Assembly: GCF_004799395.1 (NCBI RefSeq)
Contig: NZ_SSMZ01000087.1
Coordinates: 1-43,896 of the forward strand
Origin: Phenylobacterium sp.
GTDB lineage: Bacteria > Pseudomonadota > Alphaproteobacteria > Caulobacterales > Caulobacteraceae
DNA length: 43,896 nucleotides
Direction: 5' to 3'
Below, piece by piece: positions 8,465 through 19,711 of the stretch; the stretch's first letter is position 1, and every line of letters begins with the position of its first letter. The notes beneath the pieces are model-generated. The model made no database searches. It saw nothing but the letters and a program-made list of their open reading frames with translations, and was not told where the DNA came from. A program made the translations under genes and the position numbers.

Positions 8465-8606
8465 CCCTCCTCCTGAGGGGAGGGACAGGCCGCGAAGCGG
8501 CCAGGGCGGGGAAGTCGCGTTCAAGCGCGGACATCGGAGCCCTGGCCCCGCAGGCCCCCACCCGTCGGAGGCTTCGCCTCGTCCACCCTCGCCTGAAGAG
8601 GAGGGA
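8465..8606. repeat. Intergenic palindrome-rich repeat after purK
   Basis: The convergent gap between purK and the COQ9-family gene holds short inverted repeats: GGCCGC-GAA-GCGGCC, a CTCCTGAGGGGAGG palindromic block, and an inverted copy of that block (CCTGAAGAGGAGGG) at the far end. Composition and GAA loops resemble the element at 5941-6044. It probably belongs to a dispersed repeat family and may act as a two-way terminator. Confidence 0.45.
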
Positions 8607-8611
8607 CGACC

Positions 8612-9286
8612 TCAGCGATACCTGATCCGACCCATCGCCGCTGCTGCTTCGTCGAGGAATTTTGACGGCTTGAACTTCGTCGTCCGCTTCCAGGTCTCGA
8701 AGGCCATGACGTTTTCGATGCGCCGGTCGGTGAAGGCGAGCGCCGCGGCGGGTCCTGACGACAGGCGCACGGCGAGCGCGCCGGTCAGGATGCCGGCCAG
8801 CAGCGCGCGCTTGGAATAGTGGTTCTCGTCAGTGGCGGTGTCGCCGGCCCAGCGCCAGAGGACGTCGGCGCTCTCCCATGTCAGGCGCGCGCCAAGGGTC
8901 AGGTTCGGCGGCAGGGCCAGGAAGCCCGCCAGGCGGCGCACGGCGGCCTCGTCGGCGTCGGCCGCGTTCAGCCGGGCTTCCACGCCGCGGGCGATGCGCT
9001 CGCGGATCTTCAGCGTCTTCGGATCGATCTTGGCCAGGGCCGTCATCGCCGCGGCGTCGTGCCGCCGGGAGAGCAGGGCGGCGAGATCAGCCGCGCCATG
9101 CGGCAGCAACAGCTCAGTCTCGCCCGCCGAAAGGCCGCACGACTTGCCGGCCATGACGGCCAGCCGCGAGGTCCAACCCTCGTGCGCGACGATCTTCAGC
9201 GCGGCGTCCAGCACCTGCTGTTCGGCGGTCTCGGCCCAGTCGGCCTTGGCGGCTTCAGGGGCGGGCTTGGAGGCGGATCGGGCCAT
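8612..9286 (-). CDS. COQ9 family protein, ubiquinone biosynthesis
   Basis: A 224-residue COQ9-family protein. The family has a TetR-like helical fold and, in mitochondria, binds lipid and partners the COQ7 hydroxylase in ubiquinone synthesis. Family features are the start of the helical core (AEQQVLDAALKIVAHEGWTS), the mid-region LTWESADVLWRWAGDTATDE with its conserved tryptophans, and NHYSKRALLAGIL. A lysine- and alanine-rich linker precedes the domain. Since COQ9 proteins share the TetR fold, a generic annotator could miscall it as a regulator, but the WRWAGDxxxDxNHYxKR signature is specific. It may share a regulatory region with the divergent rpsU. Confidence 0.88.
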   Translation of the reverse strand: MARSASKPAPEAAKADWAETAEQQVLDAALKIVAHEGWTSRLAVMAGKSCGLSAGETELLLPHGAADLAALLSRRHDAAAMTALAKIDPKTLKIRERIARGVEARLNAADADEAAVRRLAGFLALPPNLTLGARLTWESADVLWRWAGDTATDENHYSKRALLAGILTGALAVRLSSGPAAALAFTDRRIENVMAFETWKRTTKFKPSKFLDEAAAAMGRIRYR

Positions 9287-9502
9287 GTCGCTCTCTTACG
9301 CCACCTCGGCGCGAAGGCGAAAACCCTCGTGTGCGGCGTGGACATCCAGGGTCTCTTCTGATATCTCGCCGCGCTCAATCCCGAAGGCCACAAGCCTTGG
9401 GGACCCGAAATCGTTCTAAAATAGGCCTTTTTGTTCGCTCGCCGCCGCCCCTAGCCGGGACTGAGGGGGCCGGGCGCCCAGCGATCAACAGGAGAGAGAA
9501 CC

Positions 9503-9742
9503 CTGGTTCAGATTTTCGTCCGCGACAACAACGTCGACCAAGCCTTGAAGGCGCTGAAGAAGAAGATGCAGCGCGAAGGCTCGTTCCGCGAAATGAAGCG
9601 GCACGTCCATTACGAAAAGCCCTCGGAAAAGCGCGCCCGCCAGAAGGCGGAAGCCGTGCGCCGGGCGCGTAAGCTGGCCCGCAAACGCGCTCAGCGCGAA
9701 GGCCTGATCGCCGCGCCGAAGAAGCCTGCGCCGACGCGGTAG
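9503..9742 (+). CDS. rpsU: 30S ribosomal protein S21
   Basis: A small subunit protein that helps initiation by promoting the mRNA:anti-Shine-Dalgarno contact. The sequence [20 protein letters not shown] is the standard S21 opening, and the basic [12 protein letters not shown] tail is present, giving 79 residues. No ATG, GTG or TTG lies at the conserved start: the codon before Val2 is CTG (9503-9505), with GGAG eight bases upstream (9491-9494). The next ordinary codon, TTG at 9545, would remove the first 14 conserved residues. CTG is therefore the best start. A clear terminator follows at 9795. Confidence 0.9.
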   Translation: MVQIFVRDNNVDQALKALKKKMQREGSFREMKRHVHYEKPSEKRARQKAEAVRRARKLARKRAQREGLIAAPKKPAPTR

Positions 9743-9794
9743 GGTTTCTTAAGGGCCTTCGGTAGCGCTTAATTCAGTAAAGTCATGCCTATCT

Positions 9795-9830
9795 AGGGGC
9801 CGCGTCTCTCAGGCGCGGCCCTTCGTATTT
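9795..9830 (+). terminator. Intrinsic terminator after rpsU
   Basis: A perfect 8-bp GC stem, GGGCCGCG (9797-9804) with CGCGGCCC (9814-9821), has a 9-base loop and is followed by TTCGTATTT. It lies 55 bases after the rpsU stop and before the ftsH leader, so it separates the two transcripts. Confidence 0.7.
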
Positions 9831-9955
9831 GGGGTCGTAACTACGGCGAAGGCGCGGTCTTAGGTCGCGCGTCGTCCGGCCAACTGGTGAAACGGCGGCA
9901 AGGCTCCTATCTTGGGAGTTTCGGCGCCAAGCCCTTTTCGAGGCGGTCCATACCA

Positions 9956-11836
<1,881 letters not shown>

Positions 11837-11863
11837 GGCTCCAGCCCAGAGACGATGCGAATT

Positions 11864-11896
11864 GGGGCGGCCGCCGGCGACGGGGCCGCCCTTTTT
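11864..11896 (+). terminator. Intrinsic terminator after ftsH
   Basis: GGGCGGCC (11865-11872) pairs perfectly with GGCCGCCC (11884-11891) and is followed immediately by TTTTT (11892-11896). It begins 28 bases after the ftsH stop and ends 18 bases before the folP start, so folP may depend on read-through or a promoter inside ftsH. Confidence 0.85.
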
Positions 11897-11913
11897 CGTT
11901 ATCCAGCGCAGCG

Positions 11914-12747
11914 ATGATCCCCACCGCCTCCCAGCCTGTCAAAGTGATGGGCGTGATCAACGTCACGCCGGACAGCTTCTCCGACGGCGGGCGGTTCGCT
12001 GCGCCTGAGGCGGCGCTGGCCCAGGCGCGAAGGCTGATCTCCGAGGGCGCTGACATGCTGGACGTGGGCGGGGAGTCCACCCGGCCGGGCGCGGAGCCGG
12101 TGGCCGAGGCCGCCGAGATCGAGCGTGTCGTCCCCCTGATCCGGGCGATCCGCGCCGAGAGCGCGATCCCGGTCTCCATCGACACCGTGAAGCCGGCCGT
12201 GGCCCGCGCCGCCATCGAGGCCGGGGCGACGATGTGGAACGACGTGACGGCGCTCCGCCAATCGCCCGACAGCCTGGCCGTGGCCGCCGAGCTCGGCTGC
12301 GATGTGGTGTTGATGCACATGCAGGGCGAACCCGGGACCATGCAGGCCGAGCCGCACTACGACGATGTCGTGGAGGAGGTCGCCGCGTTCCTGGCCAGGC
12401 GCGCCGCCGAGGCCATGGCCGCTGGCGTAGCGCAGGACCGCATCTGGCTCGACCCCGGCGTGGGCTTCGGCAAGCACCGCATCCGCCACAACCTGCCGCT
12501 CATCGCCGGCCTCGACCGGATCGTGGCCCTGGGATTTCCGGTCCTGCTGGGCGTCAGCCGCAAGAGCTTCATCGGCGCCCTGGACAACGACGCGGCGGCG
12601 GATCGGCGTCTCGGCGGCTCCATCGCCGGCGCCCTGGCCGGCGCCGCGGCCGGCGTGGCCGCGGTGCGGGTCCACGACGTGCGCGAGACCTTGCAGGCCT
12701 TGCGCGTCTGGGCCGCCATCGCTCAGGCGGGGACCACGTCGGCGTAG
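11914..12747 (+). CDS. folP: Dihydropteroate synthase FolP
   Basis: Joins 6-hydroxymethyl-7,8-dihydropterin diphosphate with p-aminobenzoate in folate synthesis; the target of sulfonamides. The 277-residue protein has both signature loops, VMGVINVTPDSFSDGG (11-26) and DMLDVGGESTRPGAEPV (48-64). It also has the DPGVGFGK loop near 186 and GVSRKSFIG near 213. The 3' end overlaps the convergent minus-strand SRPBCC gene by 25 bases (12723-12747). The ATG at 11914 lies directly after the ftsH terminator. Confidence 0.96.
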   Translation: MIPTASQPVKVMGVINVTPDSFSDGGRFAAPEAALAQARRLISEGADMLDVGGESTRPGAEPVAEAAEIERVVPLIRAIRAESAIPVSIDTVKPAVARAAIEAGATMWNDVTALRQSPDSLAVAAELGCDVVLMHMQGEPGTMQAEPHYDDVVEEVAAFLARRAAEAMAAGVAQDRIWLDPGVGFGKHRIRHNLPLIAGLDRIVALGFPVLLGVSRKSFIGALDNDAAADRRLGGSIAGALAGAAAGVAAVRVHDVRETLQALRVWAAIAQAGTTSA

Positions 12748-13220
12748 AGCTTGGCGATCTCCCGCTCGCGCTCGGCGCGCCAGGGGGTGTTGAGCCCGTC
12801 GGCGGCTCCCGGCAGGCACTCCAGGTGCGTGTGCCAGCCGCCGGCGACGCCGAGCAGGCTGGGCCCATTCAGGTTGTTCTGAATGAGCCGCAGGCGGCAG
12901 CCGTCGCCGTCAGGCGTCAGTTCCCAACGGACCACCGAGGCGGGATGTTGGTCGGCGGGCCAGGTCCAGGCGATCAGATAGGGCGGATCGAGCTCCGTGA
13001 TCGTCCCACGCATCCGATAGTCGTGGGCCTCCCAATAGAGCTCGAGCCGGCCGCCCACCTTCAGCTCGATCTCGGCGTTGGCGAGCCAGTCGGCGAGACG
13101 CTCGGGCGTGGTCAGCGCCGCCCAGACCTTCTCGATCGGCCGGGCGAGGCGGCGCTCGAACACCAGCTCATAGGTCTCGCCGGTGCGGCGGACCTGGCCC
13201 AGGGGTTCGACGGCGGTCAT
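12723..13220 (-). CDS. SRPBCC family / AHSA1-like protein
   Basis: A 165-residue START-like (SRPBCC) domain protein of the AHSA1 (activator of Hsp90 ATPase homologue 1) group. Family features are the opening FERRLARPIEKVWAALTTPE, then RLADWLANAEIELKVGGRL and the late GGWHTHLECLPGAADG. These domains enclose a hydrophobic pocket, but the ligand here is unknown. The ATG at 13220 begins four bases after the stop of a paralogous gene; the upstream extension of the frame is a shadow of that paralogue. The two are about 40 percent alike by eye and form an operon with an ArsR regulator. The 3' end overlaps folP. Confidence 0.85.
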   Translation of the reverse strand: MTAVEPLGQVRRTGETYELVFERRLARPIEKVWAALTTPERLADWLANAEIELKVGGRLELYWEAHDYRMRGTITELDPPYLIAWTWPADQHPASVVRWELTPDGDGCRLRLIQNNLNGPSLLGVAGGWHTHLECLPGAADGLNTPWRAEREREIAKLYADVVPA

Positions 13221-13224
13221 GTCG

Positions 13225-13758
13225 CTACGCCGGCGGCTTCGGGTAGGCCGCGGCCAGGGCTTCCTCCCGGGCGGTCTTGGTGTCCCAGGACGTGGCGCGG
13301 CCCTCCATCGCGTCGGGCAGAGCCTCGAGGTGGGCGTGCCAGCCGGCCCGGACGCCGCCGTCGCGCGCGCCGTCTGGGCTGAGGCCCGAGTGGGTGAGGG
13401 TGAGCGCACAGCCATCACCCTCCGGCGCGAGGTCGAAACGCACCAGGGTGTCGCGCTCGCCGATCGTCCAGCGCCAGGCCAGGGCCCGTGGCGGCTCGCA
13501 CACCGTGATGGTCACATCGGTCTTGTGGACCCCGTTCCAGCCCAGCCGGATGATCCCGCCGACCCGCAGGTCGACTTCGGCGGTGGCGAACCAGTCGGCC
13601 AGGCGTTCCGGCGTGGTCAGGGCGGCCCAGACCTTCTCGATGGGCTTGTCGTAGCGGCGGCGGAAGATCAGCTGCAGGGCGTCGCCTTGGCGGGTGACCT
13701 CGCCCAGGGGCGCGTCGCTCAGCAGGGGCTTCGGCATCAGGTTAGGTGCGGTGCTCAT
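13225..13758 (-). CDS. SRPBCC family / AHSA1-like protein
   Basis: A 177-residue SRPBCC/AHSA1-type protein, paralogous to its downstream neighbour: both carry the segment PIEKVWAALTTPERLADW and a GWHxHLExLPxAxxG motif near the end. Its ATG overlaps the stop of the ArsR gene (ATGA), so regulator and effector are translationally coupled. ArsR plus AHSA1 operons are common in Actinobacteria and Proteobacteria, but the ligand is not established. The duplication within one operon suggests either heteromeric function or two related ligands; this is inference. Confidence 0.87.
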   Translation of the reverse strand: MSTAPNLMPKPLLSDAPLGEVTRQGDALQLIFRRRYDKPIEKVWAALTTPERLADWFATAEVDLRVGGIIRLGWNGVHKTDVTITVCEPPRALAWRWTIGERDTLVRFDLAPEGDGCALTLTHSGLSPDGARDGGVRAGWHAHLEALPDAMEGRATSWDTKTAREEALAAAYPKPPA

Positions 13759-14057
13759 TGTTCTTTCTCCAGGTGGTCTTCGAGGGCGTCGAGGCGTTCG
13801 GCCCAGAATGCTCGGAAGGGTTTCAGCCAGGCGTCGAGTTCGGCCAGTTCGCCGGGTTCGAGGCGGTAGAGCCGGCGCTGGCCGTCCGGCCGCACGCTGA
13901 CCAGGCCCGCCTCGCGCAACAGCCGCAGATGCTTCGATACCCCGGGCTGACTGAGGCCTGTCGCCTCCACCAGGTCGCCTGCCGGCCGTTCGCCGCCGCG
14001 CAGCAGGTCGAGGATCTGCCGGCGGCTGGGTTCGGCGATGGCTTCGAAGGGCGTCAT
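13755..14057 (-). CDS. ArsR family winged-helix regulator
   Basis: A 100-residue regulator with a winged helix-turn-helix. It opens with EAIAEPSRRQILDLLRGGER, has the recognition helix in LVEATGLSQPGVSKHLRLLR and the wing in GLVSVRPDGQRRLYRL. No ArsR-type cysteine metal site (CVC) is present, so it is not an arsenic or cadmium sensor; it belongs to the group that pairs with AHSA1/SRPBCC genes. The ATG at 14057 gives the family N-terminus. The promoter overlaps an AT-rich imperfect dyad immediately upstream, the likely self-operator. The stop overlaps the next gene's ATG. Confidence 0.88.
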   Translation of the reverse strand: MTPFEAIAEPSRRQILDLLRGGERPAGDLVEATGLSQPGVSKHLRLLREAGLVSVRPDGQRRLYRLEPGELAELDAWLKPFRAFWAERLDALEDHLEKEQ

Positions 14058-14092
14058 GTCAATATATTCGCATTTGGATATATAACCGTCAA
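14058..14092 (-). promoter_or_regulatory. ArsR promoter with overlapping AT-rich dyad
   Basis: On the minus strand, TTGACG (14092-14087) and GAATAT (14069-14064) are 17 bases apart. The -10 element ends six bases before the ATG, so the mRNA would be leaderless or nearly so. The spacer carries an imperfect dyad, TATATATCC-AAATGC-GAATATATT (14061-14084), in a region otherwise very GC-rich. It is a plausible operator for the ArsR protein. Confidence 0.5.
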
Positions 14093-14142
14093 GGGATATG
14101 TTTGAGCGGTGCAAATCGAGCGGAGCCGCGCTATCCGGGGCC

Positions 14143-14946
14143 ATGACCTCCCTGGGCCGAGTCCTGATCATCGCCGGTTCGGATTCTGGCGGCGGCGCGG
14201 GGATCCAGGCGGACGTCAAGACGGTGACGGCGCTGGGCGGCTATGCGGCCACGGCGATCACTGCGGTCACGGTGCAGAACACCCTTGGCGTTAGCGCCGT
14301 GCATCCGATCCCGGCGGAGATCGTGGAGGCGCAAGGCCGTGCGGTGCTGGACGACCTCGGCGCGGACGCCATCAAGACCGGCATGCTGGGCGATCTCTCC
14401 GTGGTCGAGGCCGTGGCGCGACTGCTGGACTCGGCAGCCCACGTCCCGGCGGTGGTCGATCCGGTAATGATCGCCAAGGGCGGCGCGGCGCTGCTGTCGC
14501 CGGCGGCCACCGGCGCGATGCGCAGCCTGCTCATCCCACGCGCGGCCCTCCTGACGCCCAACGCCCCCGAGGCCGAGGCCCTGACCGGCGAAACGGTGGC
14601 CACGACCGACGACCTGCGCCGCGCGGGCGAGACCCTGCTGAGGGCCGGCGCGCAGGCCGTGCTGATGAAGGGCGGCCATGTGCCAGGCGAGCGCGTCGTG
14701 GACATCCTATTGACCGCCAGCGGCGAGACGGTGTTCGAGGCCGAGCGGCAGGTGACCCGCCACACCCACGGCACCGGCTGCACCCTGGCCTCGGCCTGCG
14801 CGGCGGGCCTGGCCCAGGGCCTGCCGCTGACCGAGGCGGTGGCGCTGGCCTGGGCCTATGTGCAGGAGGCCATCGCGCGTGCGCCAGGCTTCGGCGGCGG
14901 CCAGGGTCCGCTCGACCACGGCTGGCCGTTACGGGGCAGGGCGTGA
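14143..14946 (+). CDS. thiD: Hydroxymethylpyrimidine / phosphomethylpyrimidine kinase ThiD
   Basis: Phosphorylates HMP and HMP-P for thiamine synthesis. The ATG at 14143 gives 267 residues, the family length, and puts the substrate-binding VLIIAGSDSGGGAGIQAD at residues 7-24. Other signatures are AITAVTVQNTLGV near 47, DPVMIAKGGAALL near 108 and the anion-hole/catalytic THGTGCTLASACAAGLA near 210. An ATG 15 codons upstream adds no homology. The stop overlaps the GTG of the next gene by four bases. It is divergent from the ArsR operon. Confidence 0.95.
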   Translation: MTSLGRVLIIAGSDSGGGAGIQADVKTVTALGGYAATAITAVTVQNTLGVSAVHPIPAEIVEAQGRAVLDDLGADAIKTGMLGDLSVVEAVARLLDSAAHVPAVVDPVMIAKGGAALLSPAATGAMRSLLIPRAALLTPNAPEAEALTGETVATTDDLRRAGETLLRAGAQAVLMKGGHVPGERVVDILLTASGETVFEAERQVTRHTHGTGCTLASACAAGLAQGLPLTEAVALAWAYVQEAIARAPGFGGGQGPLDHGWPLRGRA

Positions 14947-15515
14947 GCGAAAGCCTCGAACTGCGCCTGGAGGCCATCGTCCGCAGCGGCCCGCGCCTGA
15001 TGCAGGTGCTGGAGACCGCCCGCGACCTCGACCTGCCCGACTGGCTTATCTTCTCAGGCGCGGTCTACCAGCGGGTTTTGAATCACCTGACCGGCCGCGA
15101 CCTGGACTACGGCATCAAGGACTACGATCTCGGCTACCACGACGCCTCCGACGTCTCCTACGATGCCGAGGACGCGGTGATCCGGCGGGTGGCTGCCGCC
15201 TTTGAGCCGCCGCTGCGGGAGCTGGTCGAGGTGCGCAACCAGGCCCGCGTGCATCTGTGGTTCGAGGGCAAATTCGGCGAGCCCTATGCGTCGCTCGGCT
15301 GTACCGCCGAGGCGCTGGAGCGGTTCACCAGCGCCACCTTCTCGGTGGGGGTGCGCCTGGAAAAGGACGGCCGGCTGACCGTCGCCGCGCCCTTCGGCCT
15401 GGAGGACCTGTTCGCGCTGCGCCTGCGGCCCAACCCGATCCGCCAGACCGCCGGCTTCGCCCGCACCGCCGCGGCGGCTGCCGCCCGCTGGCCCGAGCTT
15501 CAGATAATCAATTAG
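14943..15515 (+). CDS. Nucleotidyltransferase family protein (DUF925-like)
   Basis: A 190-residue protein resembling the DUF925 nucleotidyltransferase-fold family. The segment [19 protein letters not shown] (35-53) is followed by acidic [13 protein letters not shown] (58-70), which would hold the metal-binding aspartates. [15 protein letters not shown] motif closes the protein. The substrate is unknown. It starts with GTG overlapping the thiD stop, so it is translated with thiD; a direct role in thiamine synthesis is not indicated. Confidence 0.75.
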   Translation: MSESLELRLEAIVRSGPRLMQVLETARDLDLPDWLIFSGAVYQRVLNHLTGRDLDYGIKDYDLGYHDASDVSYDAEDAVIRRVAAAFEPPLRELVEVRNQARVHLWFEGKFGEPYASLGCTAEALERFTSATFSVGVRLEKDGRLTVAAPFGLEDLFALRLRPNPIRQTAGFARTAAAAAARWPELQIIN

Positions 15516-15565
15516 CCAATCGACTAATTCCTTCTTGCTTCTTTCCGGCAGGCCGCTATTGGCAA

Positions 15566-15583
15566 GCTCCGCCTTTTCGGAGC
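15566..15583 (+). promoter_or_regulatory. Hairpin containing the phzF-family Shine-Dalgarno
   Basis: GCTCCG (15566-15571) pairs with CGGAGC (15578-15583) across a CCTTTT loop. The GGAG within the 3' arm is the ribosome-binding site of the gene starting at 15589, so folding would hide it. The stem is short, and chance is a serious alternative. Confidence 0.35.
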
Positions 15584-15588
15584 CCGCC

Positions 15589-16407
15589 ATGCGCCAGTGG
15601 ACCATCGACGCCTTCGCCGCCGCCGCCTTCCGCGGCAACCAGGCCTGCGTGCTCGAGCCGATGGCCGCCTGGCCGGATGCGGCCTGGATGCTGGCGCTAG
15701 CGGCGGAGAACAATCAGGCCGAGACCGCCTTCCTGCTGAAGACGGACGATCCGGCCCGCTTCGGACTACGCTGGTTCACGCCCGCGCTGGAGGTGCCGCT
15801 GTGCGGCCACGCCACCCTGGCCTCCGGCCATGTGCTGTTCTCCGAGCTGGGCGTGACGGCCGGGACGATCACCTTCGACACCAAGTCCGGCCCGCTCACC
15901 GTGCACCGCGTCAGCAAAGGCTATGAGATGGACTTCCCCGCCCAGCCGCCGACGAAGGTCGCGGCGCCGGCGGGCCTGGCCGAGGCCCTGGGCGTCGAGC
16001 CGGCAGAGGTCTGGGCCTCGACCTATCTGGTCGCCCTGCTGAAGGACGAGGCCGCCGTGCACGCCTGCGCGCCCGACCTCGTGGCCCTTGAGGCCGTCTC
16101 CAGCGGCGCCACCGGCGGGCGCGGTAATGTCGGCATCGCCGCCCTCGCCGATCCGGGCCGGCCCTATGATGTCGTCGACCGCTTCTTCGCCCCCGGCTCC
16201 GGCATCCCGGAGGACCCGGCGACCGGCTCCCTGCACACCATTCTCACGCCCCTCTTCGCCGGTAAGCTCGGCCGGGCCCGGGTCAAGTTCCTGCAAGCCT
16301 ACCCCGGCCGCGGCGGCGACCTCGACTGCGAACTCGCCGGCGAGCGTGTGCTGCTGCGCGGCCAGGCGGTGACGGTGCTGGACGGAACGCTGCGGGTCGG
16401 GCCCTAA
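15589..16407 (+). CDS. PhzF family isomerase/epimerase-like protein
   Basis: A 272-residue PhzF-family protein (diaminopimelate-epimerase-like fold, two halves). The opening [20 protein letters not shown] is typical, with [10 protein letters not shown] near 44 carrying the family catalytic glutamate. Further signatures are [14 protein letters not shown] near 79 and [13 protein letters not shown] near 205. Most relatives are uncharacterised; the phenazine enzyme PhzF is the model, but no phenazine genes are nearby. The ATG at 15589 fits the family start; the 18-codon upstream extension does not. Confidence 0.9.
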   Translation: MRQWTIDAFAAAAFRGNQACVLEPMAAWPDAAWMLALAAENNQAETAFLLKTDDPARFGLRWFTPALEVPLCGHATLASGHVLFSELGVTAGTITFDTKSGPLTVHRVSKGYEMDFPAQPPTKVAAPAGLAEALGVEPAEVWASTYLVALLKDEAAVHACAPDLVALEAVSSGATGGRGNVGIAALADPGRPYDVVDRFFAPGSGIPEDPATGSLHTILTPLFAGKLGRARVKFLQAYPGRGGDLDCELAGERVLLRGQAVTVLDGTLRVGP

Positions 16408-16417
16408 CCCGCACCGC

Positions 16418-16453
16418 GAAAACGCCCCGGGGCTTCTATCCGGCCCCGGGGCG
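16418..16453 (-). terminator. Intrinsic terminator, minus strand, after hybrid kinase
   Basis: A perfect 10-bp stem, CGCCCCGGGG (16423-16432) with CCCCGGGGCG (16444-16453). Read on the minus strand it is followed by TTTTCGCGG, as expected of a terminator for the histidine kinase gene. It also lies 15 bases after the phzF-family stop and could end that transcript. The sequence between it and the kinase stop (16454-16610) shows no gene. Confidence 0.6.
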
Positions 16454-16610
16454 CTCCGGCACGCCGGACCGGCTCGGGGGTCGCATCGCGCGCGCCGCCC
16501 GAGCCTTGGCCGGGGGATGGCGCTCCAGTCGCCATGGAGCCGATAGGAACATGCGCCGGCTGACGCGGACCTGAGGGCCGCGTTGTCCGGCGTTCAGCCT
16601 GCGATGGGTC

Positions 16611-18563
<1,953 letters not shown>

Positions 18564-18701
18564 GGGGACCCTCGCTCTAGACCAACAATCCTAACGTTTC
18601 GCTTCCCGGCAGACCGATCGCTGACCCCGGTCCCATACCTCGGGTCGGCGAAACTGTTACCTCGAAGACACAGATACAACCGTCCGGGGAGGAAATTATG
18701 G

Positions 18702-18746
18702 TTAACAACCCATGAATCGGTTGCGCGAAGCTTAACCTTCTATTTA
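18702..18746 (+). promoter_or_regulatory. Possible CtrA-like sites upstream of small helical gene
   Basis: Two TTAAC half-sites occur exactly 30 bases apart (18702 and 18732), the second in TTAA-CCTTCTA-TTTA, one mismatch from the CtrA full-site pattern TTAA-N7-TTAA. The stretch is AT-rich compared with its surroundings and lies 40-84 bases before the start at 18786. The degenerate pattern makes this tentative. Confidence 0.3.
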
Positions 18747-18785
18747 CCGTGAATTGTGGTTGTTCACCTTGTTTGGGGAATCCTA

Positions 18786-19118
18786 ATGGAAAAAGCGTTT
18801 GTGGCGCAGCGAGTGGCCAAGAAGCTGTTCGTAACCGAAGCCGCTGTTGACGGCGCACTCTCGGAAGCCGCCGAACTGATGAGCGAAGTGCTCATGGCGC
18901 GCAAGGAAGTGAACACCTCGATGGTGTTCGCCGACGACGTGCAAGTGAAGCTGATGGACGCCATGAAGGCGCTCAGCGAAGCCCGCACGGCTATGGTCGC
19001 CGTGCACAACGAACTGAACGAAGCCAAACTCCGCCTGGGTGTCCGCACCCAGATGGCCGGCGAGAAGCCGCCGAGTGCGGTCGACACGACCGAAACGACG
19101 CTTCGCGCAGTCCGCTAA
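18786..19118 (+). CDS. Small helical protein of unknown function
   Basis: A 110-residue soluble protein, alanine- and glutamate-rich, predicted almost entirely helical (AVDGALSEAAELMSEVLMAR; ALSEARTAMVAVHNELNEAK), so a helical hairpin or short coiled coil is likely. I do not recognise a named domain. The ATG at 18786 follows GGGGAA at suitable spacing; an in-frame upstream GTG adds ten unlikely residues. It is preceded by an AT-rich region with TTAAC half-sites and followed 59 bases later by a small membrane protein gene, possibly in the same transcript. Confidence 0.75.
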   Translation: MEKAFVAQRVAKKLFVTEAAVDGALSEAAELMSEVLMARKEVNTSMVFADDVQVKLMDAMKALSEARTAMVAVHNELNEAKLRLGVRTQMAGEKPPSAVDTTETTLRAVR

Positions 19119-19144
19119 ACCCAACAATTCCGCACTTTAACTAT

Positions 19145-19178
19145 TGCTGCACCCCTTAGAGAGCTAAGGGGTGCAGCA
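19145..19178 (+). promoter_or_regulatory. Perfect 15-bp hairpin burying SD and start codon
   Basis: TGCTGCACCCCTTAG (19145-19159) is the exact reverse complement of CTAAGGGGTGCAGCA (19164-19178), with a four-base AGAG loop. The 3' arm contains the only good Shine-Dalgarno (AAGGGG, 19166-19171), and its last base is the A of the ATG at 19178. In RNA the fold would block ribosome entry to the downstream gene. No T run follows on either strand, so a simple terminator is less likely. A protein-binding DNA operator is the other reading. Confidence 0.7.
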
Positions 19179-19585
19179 TGTTGTCTGCCGCCCTGACCGA
19201 TTTGTTCGCGGTGTTCGCCTGCGTGTTCGCCTTCACAAAAGGCGGACGGGCGGAGCGAATCGGGGCGGCCATCATTCTGGCGAATACGCTCGCCTACATC
19301 GTGAACGAGACCCGGTTTCAGGATCAGCTCGCCAATCTGGTCATCGACGCCCTGACCGCTCTGGCGTTCCTCGGAGTGGCGGTGCGCTACGCCAGCTTCT
19401 GGCAAGGCGCCGTCATGCTGCTCTACGCCATGCAGTTCAGCCTCCACGCCTACTACTTCGTGCTGGAGCGGCCCCGGGACATGCTCCATGTGATCGTCAA
19501 CGATGTCGTCTTTTTCGCAATCCTCGGATGCCTGACGATCGGCACCGCGCTGGCGTGGCGGCGAGACGCAGTGGCGCCCGCCTGA
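19178..19585 (+). CDS. Small multi-pass membrane protein of unknown function
   Basis: A 135-residue hydrophobic protein with about five predicted transmembrane helices (roughly 3-20, 27-43, 51-69, 74-96 and 105-126) and a short basic-acidic tail. No family is recognised. A conserved-looking core, YIVNETRFQDQLANLVIDAL, lies in the second loop. The start codon and ribosome-binding site lie within a perfect 15-bp hairpin, so translation is probably conditional. It lies 59 bases after the small helical protein and may be cotranscribed with it. Confidence 0.75.
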   Translation: MLSAALTDLFAVFACVFAFTKGGRAERIGAAIILANTLAYIVNETRFQDQLANLVIDALTALAFLGVAVRYASFWQGAVMLLYAMQFSLHAYYFVLERPRDMLHVIVNDVVFFAILGCLTIGTALAWRRDAVAPA

Positions 19586-19641
19586 CCGCGCGGCGCTAAA
19601 GGTCGCATCAGAAATCTTCTCTTGCGCTGCGGCGGGAACGG

Positions 19642-19711
19642 GGGCTTTTGGCCCGCGGGCCACGCCCTCCCAACGGGGCGCAGTCCATCTGTAAGGATGG
19701 GAGACATTGCT
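19642..19711 (+). ncRNA. Candidate serC leader RNA
   Basis: The serC leader contains several stems. GGGC-TTTTG-GCCC (19642-19654) competes with GCCC-GC-GGGC (19651-19660). CGCCC/GGGCG occupies 19663-19680. CCATC/GATGG (19685-19700) overlaps the Shine-Dalgarno GGGAG (19699-19703). A conserved structured RNA, the serC motif, is known upstream of serC in Alphaproteobacteria, and position and layout agree. I could not align it to that model, so the assignment is tentative. Confidence 0.45.

Noticed and set aside
8612..9286. COQ9-family gene as a TetR regulator
   Set aside because: The fold is related, but the WRWAGD and NHYSKR signatures and the lack of a convincing DNA-recognition helix favour COQ9.
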